Shown piece by piece: positions 16,972-25,365 of a DNA stretch of 64,000 bases. The first letter of the stretch is position 1, and every line of letters begins with the position of its first letter. The notes under the pieces are model-generated. The model worked only from the letters and a program-made list of their open reading frames with translations, searched no databases and had not been told where the DNA came from. The stretch spans positions 186,001-250,000 of the forward strand of contig SVNZ01000001.1 in NCBI GenBank assembly GCA_015066595.1, read 5' to 3'. The DNA comes from Oscillospiraceae bacterium (lineage in GTDB: Bacteria; Bacillota; Clostridia; Oscillospirales; Acutalibacteraceae). Position numbers and translations under genes: made by a program.

Positions 16972-17953
16972 ATGTAGATTCTTTTGGTTTTACTTTAGAA
17001 AGTGGGGTAGAGTTAGCAGCATTTTCCATTTGTTGTGTATTTAGATGAGTGTAGATTTCAGTTGTCCCTAAATTTTCGTGGCCAAGAATCTCTTTTAAAA
17101 CTCGAATATCAACATTTCCATGTTGATACATCAGTGTTGCTGCAGTGTGTCTAAGTTTATGACAAGAGTAGCCTTGCGCATCAAGACCAATTTTTTCTAG
17201 ATATTTATATACTAACGCTTGTACAGTTTTAGGGCTCATACGCTTTAACTGATTGCTGATAAAGAGGGCATTTCTATCTTTAACCCCATCCACGGGTCGC
17301 ACTCGTAAATAACTCTCAAGTGCAGATACACACGCACTATTTAAGTAAATTATACGTTCTTTGTTGCCTTTACCAAGTATTCTTGCTGTAGCATCAGGTC
17401 TTATATCAGTAACATTAAGCCCGACAAGTTCCGATAGACGCATACCACAGTTTAAAAACAATGTTAATATGCAATAATCACGATCTTTATGTTTGCCATC
17501 AACAGCGTTAAGTAGCTCGATACTTTGCTCTAAAGTAAGATATTTGGGCAATGATTTTTTTCTTTTTGGAGTTTCAAGTTCTTTGATAGGGTCTTTATCA
17601 AGAAGATGCTTTTTTACTGTCAAATAGTTAAAGAAAGACTTCAGGCTAGATGTTTTTCTAGCTCTGGTAGAAGCGTTATTTGAGCGGTCTCGCAATAAAT
17701 AATTCATGAATTCGTATGCATCTTGCAGGTTTACGCTTCTAATGAGCTCAATATCGACATCAGCTACTTTAATATCTTCAAGTGGGGTGGAGGCAGATTC
17801 GAGCCCACGACTAACTTTAATAAATCTGAAAAATGTTCTTATATCGCTAAAGTATTCATCAACAGTTTTTGGGGATTTTCCTTTTACGGTTTGCATGTAT
17901 AAAAGATAATCTCTTATAACTGGAGAAGCTTCTGATATTGAATTAGTTGCCAT
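16970..17953 (-). CDS. Xer-family tyrosine recombinase
   Basis: The 327-residue protein is a tyrosine recombinase of the XerC/XerD class, the enzymes that resolve chromosome dimers at dif. It has an N-terminal SAM-like core-binding domain (residues about 10-110) and a catalytic domain with Arg172 (GMRLSEL), Lys195 or Lys198 (LGKGNKER), His265 and Arg268 (CHKLRHT), His292 (LGHENLGTT) and Tyr301 (IYTHL), so all active-site residues are present. The start follows GGTGGTG. Upstream, TGCTATAAT (on the - strand, about 18002-18010) is an extended -10 element. No integrase-associated genes or attachment duplications are nearby, which favours a housekeeping role. XerC, XerD or a single-recombinase type cannot be distinguished here. 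Confidence 0.9.
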   Translation of the reverse strand: MATNSISEASPVIRDYLLYMQTVKGKSPKTVDEYFSDIRTFFRFIKVSRGLESASTPLEDIKVADVDIELIRSVNLQDAYEFMNYLLRDRSNNASTRARKTSSLKSFFNYLTVKKHLLDKDPIKELETPKRKKSLPKYLTLEQSIELLNAVDGKHKDRDYCILTLFLNCGMRLSELVGLNVTDIRPDATARILGKGNKERIIYLNSACVSALESYLRVRPVDGVKDRNALFISNQLKRMSPKTVQALVYKYLEKIGLDAQGYSCHKLRHTAATLMYQHGNVDIRVLKEILGHENLGTTEIYTHLNTQQMENAANSTPLSKVKPKEST

Positions 17954-18041
17954 AATAACACCACCAAATTAAAAAATAGAAGCAAATTCTGATTATACTA
18001 AATTATAGCATAAAAGAGGAGTGCATATATTCCAATATAGA

Positions 18042-18073
18042 AAATTATACAAAATCAATGTTTTGTATAATTT
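18042..18073. other. dif-like palindrome upstream of xer
   Basis: AAATTATACAAAA (18042-18054) and TTTTGTATAATTT (18061-18073) are perfect 13-bp inverted arms around the 6-base centre TCAATG. Xer sites of the dif type have 11-bp arms around a 6-base centre. The right inner arm TTTTGTATAAT matches 8 of 11 positions of the E. coli XerD arm TTATGTTAAAT. It lies 88 bases upstream of the xer start codon. It could instead be an operator or an AT-only hairpin. Confidence 0.4.
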
Positions 18074-18182
18074 AGGGAAGGGCTTTATCAAATAATTCAA
18101 TATATATTATATAAATAGTTATTTTGGCGTCGAAGTAAAACTGATAAGTCAATCGCATTAATAAGACAACATTTGTAAAATT

Positions 18183-18212
18183 TTCTTATATCGCTAAAAG
18201 TGTTCATCAACA
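18183..18212 (-). pseudogene. Remnant of a second xer gene (short fragment)
   Basis: Thirty bases match 17836-17864 in the intact xer gene with one substitution and one inserted base, including 16 identical bases in a row. The matched part of xer encodes about residues 29-39 (TVDEYFSDIRT). Read on the - strand, the fragment and its flank give DVDEHF, then after a one-base shift SDIRKFYK. The orientation is the same as in xer. No further similarity to xer is evident on either side. Confidence 0.5.
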
Positions 18213-18625
18213 TCTAAACAATCGAATCAGTTATTTTAATTGATCTTCTCATTGCTAGCAATATCTTATTTTAGATTTTATATACAGACAATTTTTTGTC
18301 TCAATTTTTTTGAAATGAACTTACCTTTGTCTAAAAAAATCTGAGCGAAAAATAAATTTCAATTTTCATATTTTCATATTTTTAATCTTAATTTAATATG
18401 GACATTTGTAGTTAAATCAACTTTTTATATAAATAGTTATCAATTTATCCTTATTAAACTTATTGAGATATAACTTAATAATAAATCACTAATGCAAATA
18501 TTCAAAATACAGTAATACTTTAAAATATTGAATTTCATAAAAAATCATACTTATAGCCTACTGTAAAATGTTACGATTCAATAACTATTAATTATTTAAG
18601 TAATAAAGATGTATTGAATCTTTTG

Positions 18626-19342
18626 TTAAATATTTAACAAAACAGCACCACCAATATCGGTTAATTGTATAGAGTCAATGTAATGGATATTTACGTTTCT
18701 TTTTCTACAAAAAGAATTTATTTTATCGTAAGCAGGATGTTTACGTATATCACCGAAAAACAATAGGTTGCTTTTATTTAGCAAAACAGATGCACCACCC
18801 AAAAAACCGTGCGTATTCTCCCCTGCCCCATATAAGTCTATATACCCTTCATGAATTTTCAAAACATCAATGTACGTGCTTTTTAAAGCTCTATATATTG
18901 AGTTATCAGCTGTTATTATAGCATTTTCATTTACCTTAACACATGAGCATGCAGCATAGCCTTGGTTGACATTTATCAAATTATAGTTGTTATTTAATAA
19001 ATGGCGTTTTAGTTTACTATCTAAGCTTTCTTCTTTGCATATTACATTACTTCCGATTATTTTAGCGTTAAGTCTGACATTGTTTGGATATATACCATCA
19101 ATGTAATCGGTAGTATGTGTGACATTAAATCCAATTTCTCTCAGTTTTGTCGAAAGCTCACAGCAAACATTAAGTACAAAAACTTTATCGTCTACAGTAA
19201 TACACTGTATATCTGCGTGATTTTTTTCGTATGAAATAAACCCATCTACACTTTCGGTATAGATGAGCTTATATCCAAATTCTTCAAGTTTTGAGCATAT
19301 TTGTGGTACTTTATTTGATACTACAGCATATTTGTTATTCAT
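18626..19342 (-). CDS. Conserved clostridial protein resembling DUF6873 (predicted GME fold)
   Basis: The 238-residue protein resembles, from memory, a clostridial family (DUF6873) predicted to adopt the guanidino-group-modifying-enzyme fold. Its function is not established. Features seen are no signal peptide, a repeated pattern of short beta-alpha units, and a conserved-looking block VNQGYAACSCVKVNENAIITADNS (about residues 132-155). A glycine-rich GAGENTHGFLGGASV follows near 185. Whether catalytic Cys, His or acidic residues of the fold are complete cannot be decided by eye. It overlaps the radA stop by 8 bases and is the last gene of the deoC-to-radA operon. A 22-base palindrome (18621-18642) covers its stop codon. 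Confidence 0.65.
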   Translation of the reverse strand: MNNKYAVVSNKVPQICSKLEEFGYKLIYTESVDGFISYEKNHADIQCITVDDKVFVLNVCCELSTKLREIGFNVTHTTDYIDGIYPNNVRLNAKIIGSNVICKEESLDSKLKRHLLNNNYNLINVNQGYAACSCVKVNENAIITADNSIYRALKSTYIDVLKIHEGYIDLYGAGENTHGFLGGASVLLNKSNLLFFGDIRKHPAYDKINSFCRKRNVNIHYIDSIQLTDIGGAVLLNI

Positions 19343-20699
19343 TAGTTAATGCCTCAAAAGCTTGTCTGACGTTTTTTACACCGATTATTTCTGCGTCATA
19401 TTTTTTACTGATATCTTTTATATTATGATATGGTATCACAATACGTTTAAAGCCAAGTCTGATTGCTTCAGACACACGTTGAGAAATATGATTAACCGCT
19501 CTAATCTCGCCTGCAAGACCAATTTCTCCGATAGCAATAGCGTGTTCAGGAATAGCGACATCTTTAAGACTGCTGACCAAAGCCATTCCAACAGCGATAT
19601 CAACAGCAGTTTCGTCAAGACGCAAACCACCTACTACGTTGATGTATGTATCTGAGTTAGAGAAATAATAACCTGCGCGTTTTTCGAGCACCGCAAGTAT
19701 CAACGACATCCTGTTATAATCAAAGCCCGTGGACATTCTACGAGGGTTTCCATAACCTGTCGTAGTTACAAGCCCTTGAATTTCAGCTAAAATCGGACGT
19801 GTACCTTCCATAGCGCAAGCAACACAAGTACCTGATACGTTCTTCGGTCGACCGGATAATAGCATCATTGACGGATTTTCAACCTCTATTAAACCACTGT
19901 CCGTCATTTGGAATACGCCAATTTCGTTTGTTGAGCCATATCTATTCTTAACTGCACGTAAAATCCTGTAGGACATCTGCTTGTCTCCTTCAAAGTGTAG
20001 TACAGCATCAACAACATGTTCTAGTACTTTAGGACCTGCAATTGATCCCTCTTTATTTACGTGTCCTACTATAATGAGAGGAATATCTAAGCTTTTTGCG
20101 ACTCTCATTAAATAGTTTGTACATTCTCTTACTTGAGTGATGCTACCAGGTGATGATTGTAACTCTGTTAAAGACATAGTTTGAATTGAGTCGATCATAA
20201 CCAAATCAGGCTTATCTTGTCGGATCGTTTCACTTATTAGTTCAACATCTGTTTGAGTTTGTATGTATAAATTATCATTATTTACATTCAATCTGGTAGC
20301 TCTAAGTTTCAGTTGTCGTTTGGACTCTTCGCCTGATACATATAATATCTTTTTATCTTTTCCGAGAAATTCACATATCTGGAGAAGAATAGTTGATTTT
20401 CCTATACCCGGATCACCGCCTAGTAACACTAAGCTACCTTTGACGATTCCTCCGCCTAATACTCTATCAAGCTCAGATAAGCCAGTTTTGTATCGAATTT
20501 CGTCAGTTGTAGATATATCTTTGATTTGTACTGGAGGTGTGTAGTTGGTAACTCTAGTTCTGTTAAATGAAGTTGAGTTTTGTTCCTTTATCTCCTCGTT
20601 CATAGTATTCCACTCTCCACAGGACGGACATTTTCCGTACCATTTTGGACTTTCATATCCGCATTCAGAACAAACATATACACTTTTAATTTTAGCCAT
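19335..20699 (-). CDS. radA: DNA repair protein RadA/Sms
   Basis: RadA is a RecA-like ATPase/helicase that promotes branch migration during recombination and repair. The N-terminal zinc finger is CxxC...CxxC (CSECG, CPSCG). The ATPase core has Walker A GGDPGIGKST and the RadA-specific motif KNRYGST. The C-terminal third is a Lon-protease-like domain without a complete catalytic dyad. I choose ATG 20699, because AGGA is 9 bases upstream; ATG 20708 directly abuts that site. The product has 454 residues. The gene lies downstream of a cwlD-like gene and overlaps the DUF6873-like gene. Confidence 0.97.
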   Translation of the reverse strand: MAKIKSVYVCSECGYESPKWYGKCPSCGEWNTMNEEIKEQNSTSFNRTRVTNYTPPVQIKDISTTDEIRYKTGLSELDRVLGGGIVKGSLVLLGGDPGIGKSTILLQICEFLGKDKKILYVSGEESKRQLKLRATRLNVNNDNLYIQTQTDVELISETIRQDKPDLVMIDSIQTMSLTELQSSPGSITQVRECTNYLMRVAKSLDIPLIIVGHVNKEGSIAGPKVLEHVVDAVLHFEGDKQMSYRILRAVKNRYGSTNEIGVFQMTDSGLIEVENPSMMLLSGRPKNVSGTCVACAMEGTRPILAEIQGLVTTTGYGNPRRMSTGFDYNRMSLILAVLEKRAGYYFSNSDTYINVVGGLRLDETAVDIAVGMALVSSLKDVAIPEHAIAIGEIGLAGEIRAVNHISQRVSEAIRLGFKRIVIPYHNIKDISKKYDAEIIGVKNVRQAFEALTNE

Positions 20700-20714
20700 T
20701 TTTATCATTCCTAT

Positions 20715-21422
20715 TTAATAATTTGTATAATAATACTCTAAAAATCCGAGGCAAATACAATAAGCCATGTCACTTTGATATGAATCATCACTCAGCTTTT
20801 GAGCTTCTGTTTCGTTAGATAAAAAACCGCACTCAACCATAACACATGGAACTTCAGTATTATTTAATACAAGTATTTCACTTCCTGCTTTTTTGCATTG
20901 ACGTTCATTATCAGGTTGCAACAACGATACAATACTTGTTTTAATGTTTTCAGCAAGAAACTCGCTTTTCTTATTGTTTGCTGAGTAAAATATCTGCGCT
21001 CCGCTGTACTGGGATTGCGTAAATTTATTTTGGTGTATGCTTATTACAATGTTGTTGTGTGATGAATTGAAAATCTTAACTCTGTTTAATAAATCAGAAC
21101 GTTTCTTTTGATTTCTCTCATGAGCATCATAAATAGCAGTATCAGTCTCTCTTGTCATTATAACATCAAAACCGTTTGCTTGTAAAAAAGTTTTCAATTT
21201 TAATGCAATTTGCAAATTAATATTCTTTTCGAGAATATTGTTGTTAGCGACTGCCCCACTGTCTTCCCCACCATGGCCGGGATCCAGTACTATGGTTGGA
21301 CGAAAATATGAACTATTATTAACTGTCTGATATGATATTTCTGTAAATACGTAGCACGCCATAACAGTCACAACCATCAATATCAAGACACAAGCAATGA
21401 TGTGTAAAAGTCTTATTCTCAT
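20715..21422 (-). CDS. cwlD: N-acetylmuramoyl-L-alanine amidase, CwlD-like
   Basis: The protein is a zinc amidase of the Amidase_3 family. Its 235 residues match the size of CwlD, the spore enzyme needed to form muramic-delta-lactam in cortex peptidoglycan. An N-terminal transmembrane segment or uncleaved signal (about residues 5-27) is followed by the zinc motif VLDPGHGGEDSGA, Glu in LEKNINLQ, His in ISIHQNKF, and the catalytic Glu in VMVECGFLSN. There are no cell-wall-binding repeats, as in CwlD. On the - strand CATACATT (21440-21447) just upstream resembles a sigma-E -10 box, but no good -35 accompanies it. A vegetative amidase role is possible. Confidence 0.78.
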   Translation of the reverse strand: MRIRLLHIIACVLILMVVTVMACYVFTEISYQTVNNSSYFRPTIVLDPGHGGEDSGAVANNNILEKNINLQIALKLKTFLQANGFDVIMTRETDTAIYDAHERNQKKRSDLLNRVKIFNSSHNNIVISIHQNKFTQSQYSGAQIFYSANNKKSEFLAENIKTSIVSLLQPDNERQCKKAGSEILVLNNTEVPCVMVECGFLSNETEAQKLSDDSYQSDMAYCICLGFLEYYYTNY

Positions 21423-21467
21423 ACTATCCCTCCGTACATAATGTATGCACGAAAAAGACTGTTAAGA

Positions 21468-22232
21468 CTATTCTTTTTCTTCCTTAATAAGGATCCTAAG
21501 CGCTTCTACAGCTGTTTTGATAGCACAAGTTGTATCTAAGCTGTGATTTTCTTGAGGCATACCATGACCTGCTTGCTCCTGATTCCATACACAATGAAAT
21601 ACAGAACCAGCCCTAAGATTTCTTACGGAAGAAACTATATACAAAGCGGCACTCTCCATTTCTGAAGCAAGACAACCACCTCTTATCCAAGCTTTCCATT
21701 TTGAGTTAAGCTCATCAACTACACCCATGCTGTCCGGGCTATGTTGGCTGTAAAAACTATCCTTTGCTTGTACAACCCCAATATGATGCGGATACTGCAG
21801 CTTTTTTGCAGCTTTTGCTAACGCGGAAGTTACCGAAAAATCAGCCACTGCTGGATATTCAATCGGCATGTATTCTCTGGAAGTTCCATCCATGCGTATA
21901 GCACCACTTGCAATAACAACATCTCCGGGATTCACGTTCATCTGCATGCCACCACAAGTACCTACACGTATAAACGTGTCAACACCGATTTTACATAACT
22001 CCTCGACACAAATAGCAGTAGAAGGTCCACCGATACCTGTTGAAACAACCAGTATTTTTTCGTTATCTAAGTATCCCTCAAAGGTTGTATATTCTCTGTT
22101 TCTTGAAACAAATCTAGGATTATCAAGAAATGATGCTATTTTTTCAACACGACCAGGATCCCCAGGCAAAATCGCATATTTAGCCGCATCTTTTTCAGAT
22201 AAGTTAATATGATACATCAGTTCATCTTTCAT
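21468..22232 (-). CDS. udp: Uridine phosphorylase
   Basis: The enzyme cleaves uridine (and often deoxyuridine or thymidine) with phosphate to the free base and (deoxy)ribose 1-phosphate. The 254-residue product has NP-I family motifs: ILPGDPGRVEKIA at the N-terminus, STGIGGPSTAI, RVGTCGGMQ, and the ribose-binding ASEMESAALY. The GGPS/CGGMQ pattern and length point to uridine phosphorylase rather than purine nucleoside phosphorylase. It has a strong AGGAG site and lies 11 bases after cdd, in keeping with the sequence cytidine to uridine to uracil. Confidence 0.92.
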   Translation of the reverse strand: MKDELMYHINLSEKDAAKYAILPGDPGRVEKIASFLDNPRFVSRNREYTTFEGYLDNEKILVVSTGIGGPSTAICVEELCKIGVDTFIRVGTCGGMQMNVNPGDVVIASGAIRMDGTSREYMPIEYPAVADFSVTSALAKAAKKLQYPHHIGVVQAKDSFYSQHSPDSMGVVDELNSKWKAWIRGGCLASEMESAALYIVSSVRNLRAGSVFHCVWNQEQAGHGMPQENHSLDTTCAIKTAVEALRILIKEEKE

Positions 22233-22243
22233 TTTTTATTCTC

Positions 22244-22645
22244 CTAGATTTTTAATTTGAAGTTGTTTGGTAACAGTTCTTCTAATGTGTATTCAATGTA
22301 TTCTTCGCTTGATTTCGCAGTAATAACAATAAAATCATTATCACAAAACTCAGCAAGTACTTGTCTGCAAATACCACAAGGTGGAGCGTAATTAGTTATT
22401 TCACCATTCTTTCCACCTACAATTGCAATTTTTCTAAATCCCTTTTCCCCATCGCTGACAGCCTTAAAAATAGCTGTACGTTCAGCGCAGTTTGTAGCAG
22501 AGTAAGAAGCGTTTTCAATATTACAGCCTGTGTAAACTTTACCTGATTTTGTGAGTATAGCTGCACCGACATTATATTTTGAATACGGTGCATAAGAGCT
22601 CTTCATGGCACCAATCGCTATATCTATCAATTCACTGTTTTTCAT
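22244..22645 (-). CDS. cdd: Cytidine deaminase
   Basis: Cdd hydrolyses cytidine and deoxycytidine to uridine and deoxyuridine. The 133-residue protein is of the small tetrameric type. Zinc is bound by Cys in TNCAERTAI (with the proton-shuttling Glu) and by the two Cys of PPCGICRQVLAEF. The N-terminal SYAPYSKYNVGAAI block is diagnostic. It overlaps deoB by 14 bases with its own AGAGGA site, consistent with translational coupling in the nucleoside salvage operon. Confidence 0.97.
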   Translation of the reverse strand: MKNSELIDIAIGAMKSSYAPYSKYNVGAAILTKSGKVYTGCNIENASYSATNCAERTAIFKAVSDGEKGFRKIAIVGGKNGEITNYAPPCGICRQVLAEFCDNDFIVITAKSSEEYIEYTLEELLPNNFKLKI

Positions 22646-23807
22646 AAATATCCTCTAGAAAACTCTTTCCTTCTATGTTGTTATTAACATCTAAATAATC
22701 ACATATAGTTTTACCAATATTACAAAATCCTGCTCTTGTACCAATATTTTTAGGCATAACATTAGAGCCAAAAACTATAAGTGGAACATACTCACGTGAG
22801 TGGTCGGTTGATTCAGTGAATCCCGGATCACATCCGTGATCTGCTGTGATAATAAGTATGTCATCTTTTCTCATCTTTAAAATAAAATGTTCAAGCCAAG
22901 CGTCAAATTCAGATAATGCTTGAGCATATCCATCTACATTATTTCTATGACCATACACCATATCAAAATCGACGAGGTTAATAAAGCATAGACCGCTAAA
23001 ATCTCTATCTGCATATAAATCTGCTTTACTCATACCATCATTATTATCTTTAGTGTAAACATGCTCAGTAATACCAAAACCTGCAAATATGTCATAAATC
23101 TTTCCAACAGCGATTGTGTTTAATCCTGCCATTTTAATATAATCAAGCATCGTTTTTTTTGGAGGTTCAATTGAAAAATCGTGCCTGTTAGAAGTACGTG
23201 TGAAATCACCGTTACTGCCTACAAAAGGTCTGGCAATAACTCTGCCTACATTATGTTCACCTATTAATATTTTTCGCGCTATTTTACAATATTCATAAAG
23301 CATTTCTACTGGCACAATATCTTCGTGAGCTGCTACTTGAAATACGCTATCAGCAGAAGTATATACAATCAAATCGCCTGTATCGATATGTTGTTGACCG
23401 TACTTTTTGATGACTTCAGTGCCTGAATATGGTTTGTTGCACAAGATTCCTCTACCAGTTAGAGCTGAAAATTTATCAATAATCTCTTTCGGAAAACCAT
23501 TCTTATATGTTGGCAAAGGTTTTTCGGATACAATACCACTTATTTCCCAATGCCCAATAGTTGTATCTTTGCCAAAGGATAATTCAGAAAGTCTACCATA
23601 AGCCCCTTTGGGGTTTTCAACACTTTCTAAATAATCAATCCCATCTATATTAAAGAGCCCTAAGTCTTTCAATGTAGAAACACTGAAGTTGTTTGAATTT
23701 GAGATAGATTTCAAAGTGTTAGCGCCTTTATCTGAAAAAATTGCAGCGTCAGGCATCTCACCAATACCTAAACTATCTAGCACAATCAAAAAAACTCTTT
23801 TTTGCAT
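22632..23807 (-). CDS. deoB: Phosphopentomutase
   Basis: DeoB interconverts ribose 1-phosphate and ribose 5-phosphate, and the deoxy forms, linking nucleoside phosphorolysis to central metabolism. The 391-residue protein is an alkaline-phosphatase-superfamily enzyme binding two Mn ions. Motifs are VLDSLGIGEMPDA at the N-terminus, DTTIGHWE around the phosphothreonine, YTSADSVFQ, and IITADHGCDP near the C-terminus. Its place between deoD and cdd fits the pathway order exactly. Confidence 0.97.
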   Translation of the reverse strand: MQKRVFLIVLDSLGIGEMPDAAIFSDKGANTLKSISNSNNFSVSTLKDLGLFNIDGIDYLESVENPKGAYGRLSELSFGKDTTIGHWEISGIVSEKPLPTYKNGFPKEIIDKFSALTGRGILCNKPYSGTEVIKKYGQQHIDTGDLIVYTSADSVFQVAAHEDIVPVEMLYEYCKIARKILIGEHNVGRVIARPFVGSNGDFTRTSNRHDFSIEPPKKTMLDYIKMAGLNTIAVGKIYDIFAGFGITEHVYTKDNNDGMSKADLYADRDFSGLCFINLVDFDMVYGHRNNVDGYAQALSEFDAWLEHFILKMRKDDILIITADHGCDPGFTESTDHSREYVPLIVFGSNVMPKNIGTRAGFCNIGKTICDYLDVNNNIEGKSFLEDIYEKQ

Positions 23808-23821
23808 ATTATCACCCGATT

Positions 23822-24577
23822 TTAGTCTTTTGGTTTTATAACAGGAAGCTTATCAAGTTCAACAGCAGTATCGAGAGCTAGGCTCATCATTTGTGTAAAA
23901 GTTTGTTCACGTTCAGTTGCAGAAAGAGTATCAAACGGTGGATATACTAGGTCAGATATAGTGCAAACAGCTAGAGCTCTCATTCCTAAACGCAGTGCTG
24001 TCATATAGAGTGCAGCTGCTTCCATTTCAACGGCAAGACATCCTATTTTACCCCAGTTCGATGCAGGAGTAGTATCATCATAAAATGTATCAGATGAAAG
24101 CAGATTCCCAACAAGCATATTAATATTCATCTTCTGTGCAATCTTTTTAGCAGTTGTCAGCATTTCATAGTCACAAATCGGTGCAATATGACCGTTTAGG
24201 CAGTACTGATTCTGAAAATTAGAATTAGTACACGCACCCAAACCAGCAACAATATCACGAAGTTTTACATTCTCACTAATTGCTCCTGCGCTACCGATAC
24301 GCATAATATTCTGGACACCAAAATACTTGTATAGCTCATAGCTATATATACCGATAGATGGCATACCCATACCGCTGGCCATAACAGATATTTTTACACC
24401 TTTATAGTATCCGGTGTATCCTTGGACGCCTCTGATATTATTAACGAGCACTACCTTATCTAAAAAGTTTTCAGCGATATATTTTGCTCTTAAAGGATCG
24501 CCAGGCATAAGCACAGTCTTACCAAAACCAATTTTTTCGTCAATCAAGTTAATATGAGGTGTTTTCACAATGCTCAT
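23822..24577 (-). CDS. deoD: Purine nucleoside phosphorylase, DeoD type
   Basis: DeoD splits purine (deoxy)nucleosides with phosphate. The 251-residue protein is an NP-I family hexameric type with [39 protein letters not shown] and the nucleoside-binding VEMEAAALY. The Asp of TISDLVYPP corresponds to the catalytic Asp of bacterial PNPs. ATG 24577 has AAAGGAGAAG upstream, and the gene overlaps deoC by 29 bases, so the overlap is real. Confidence 0.96.
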   Translation of the reverse strand: MSIVKTPHINLIDEKIGFGKTVLMPGDPLRAKYIAENFLDKVVLVNNIRGVQGYTGYYKGVKISVMASGMGMPSIGIYSYELYKYFGVQNIMRIGSAGAISENVKLRDIVAGLGACTNSNFQNQYCLNGHIAPICDYEMLTTAKKIAQKMNINMLVGNLLSSDTFYDDTTPASNWGKIGCLAVEMEAAALYMTALRLGMRALAVCTISDLVYPPFDTLSATEREQTFTQMMSLALDTAVELDKLPVIKPKD

Positions 24578-25235
24578 TTGCTTCTCCTTTGTCCTTAATT
24601 ATTTTCAAAACTTTGCTAGTGCCTAACCTGCTGGCACCTAAATTTATGAAATCTTCTGCATCCTGAAGACTTGAAATACCGCCGGCAGCTTTTATTTTTA
24701 AACCACCATAAACATATTTTGAGAACAGCTCGATATCATGTTTAGTTGCACCGCCGCTTGAGAATCCTGTAGACGTTTTGATGAAATCAGCATTTGAATT
24801 CGAAACAACCTTGCAAAGTTCTATTTTTTCATCATCAGTCAACAAGCAGGTTTCAATAATTACTTTAAGAGTTTTGCCTTCACATGACTTTTTGACAGAG
24901 TTTATTTCATCTAGGATTTTTGAAAACTGTTTTTCTTTTACATAACCTATATTTATAACCATATCGATCTCATCAGCACCGTTTTTTACAGCATCGCTGG
25001 TTTCAAAGCATTTTGTCTGTGTGGTGTTGTATCCGTTAGGAAAGCCGACAACGGTGCAAATTCTCAGCTCATCTCTAACGTATTCTTTAGCTGCCTTGAC
25101 AAAAGATGGCGGAATACAAACAGTAGCTGTATTATATTTTATTGCATCATCACACAAAGCCTTAATTTCATCAAAAGTCGCACCTTGTGAAAGCAGTGTG
25201 TGGTCGACACAAGACAATATCTTATTTACATCCAT
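24549..25235 (-). CDS. deoC: Deoxyribose-phosphate aldolase
   Basis: DeoC splits 2-deoxyribose 5-phosphate into acetaldehyde and glyceraldehyde 3-phosphate. The class I aldolase has its Schiff-base lysine in [14 protein letters not shown], and VDHTLL at the N-terminus, VVGFPNG and KVIIETCLL are family blocks. The length of 228 residues is typical. As the first gene of the operon it has a strong AGGAGGT site and its own promoter 27 bases upstream. Together with deoD, deoB, cdd and udp it makes a full route from nucleosides to glycolysis. Confidence 0.97.
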   Translation of the reverse strand: MDVNKILSCVDHTLLSQGATFDEIKALCDDAIKYNTATVCIPPSFVKAAKEYVRDELRICTVVGFPNGYNTTQTKCFETSDAVKNGADEIDMVINIGYVKEKQFSKILDEINSVKKSCEGKTLKVIIETCLLTDDEKIELCKVVSNSNADFIKTSTGFSSGGATKHDIELFSKYVYGGLKIKAAGGISSLQDAEDFINLGASRLGTSKVLKIIKDKGEANEHCENTSY

Positions 25236-25261
25236 TATTATACCTCCTAAACTATATTTTA

Positions 25262-25290
25262 ATTATATTGTAAATAGAAAGTACAGTCAA
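25262..25290 (-). promoter_or_regulatory. Sigma-A promoter of the deo operon
   Basis: On the - strand, TTGACT (25290-25285) and TATAAT (25267-25262) are separated by 17 bases, followed by an AGGAGGT ribosome binding site and deoC. No DeoR or CytR gene and no obvious operator was recognised nearby. Confidence 0.85.
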
Positions 25291-25365
25291 CAAAAAATCT
25301 ATCACATGTTACAGCTCAATCCATATTCTAATAATAAGAATTTAATAGGATAGTAGTGTGATAGT

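Larger units (their letters stand above)
17954..18625. other. AT-rich non-coding region beside xer
   Basis: These 672 bases are much more AT-rich than their surroundings and hold no convincing gene on either strand. Contents are the xer promoter region, a 13-bp palindrome (18042-18073), a fragment matching part of the xer coding sequence (18183-18212), and a 16-base direct repeat TTATATAAATAGTTAT at 18107-18122 and 18425-18440. There is also an inverted repeat GATTCAATA (18575-18583) / TATTGAATC (18612-18620). It lies where the dominant gene orientation changes from + to -. Confidence 0.7.

Noticed and set aside
16970..18212. Xer gene plus repeat as a mobile element or integron-like integrase
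   Set aside because: There is no excisionase, no tRNA-type attachment site, no cargo genes and no flanking direct repeats. The recombinase looks like a housekeeping Xer protein.
18621..18642. 22-base perfect palindrome TTTTGTTAAAT/ATTTAACAAAA as a second dif site or as a terminator
   Set aside because: Its half matches the E. coli XerD arm in 10 of 11 bases, but the arms face the wrong way and there is no central spacer. It also lacks a T-run, so it is not a clear terminator.
20263..20544. Possible + strand gene opposite radA
   Set aside because: It is antisense to conserved RadA motifs including Walker A and has no ribosome binding site.
25325..25341. ATTCT/AGAAT inverted repeat before feoA as a Fur or DtxR box
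   Set aside because: The arms are only 5 bases and the centre does not match either consensus. It is mentioned with feoA but not called as a site.
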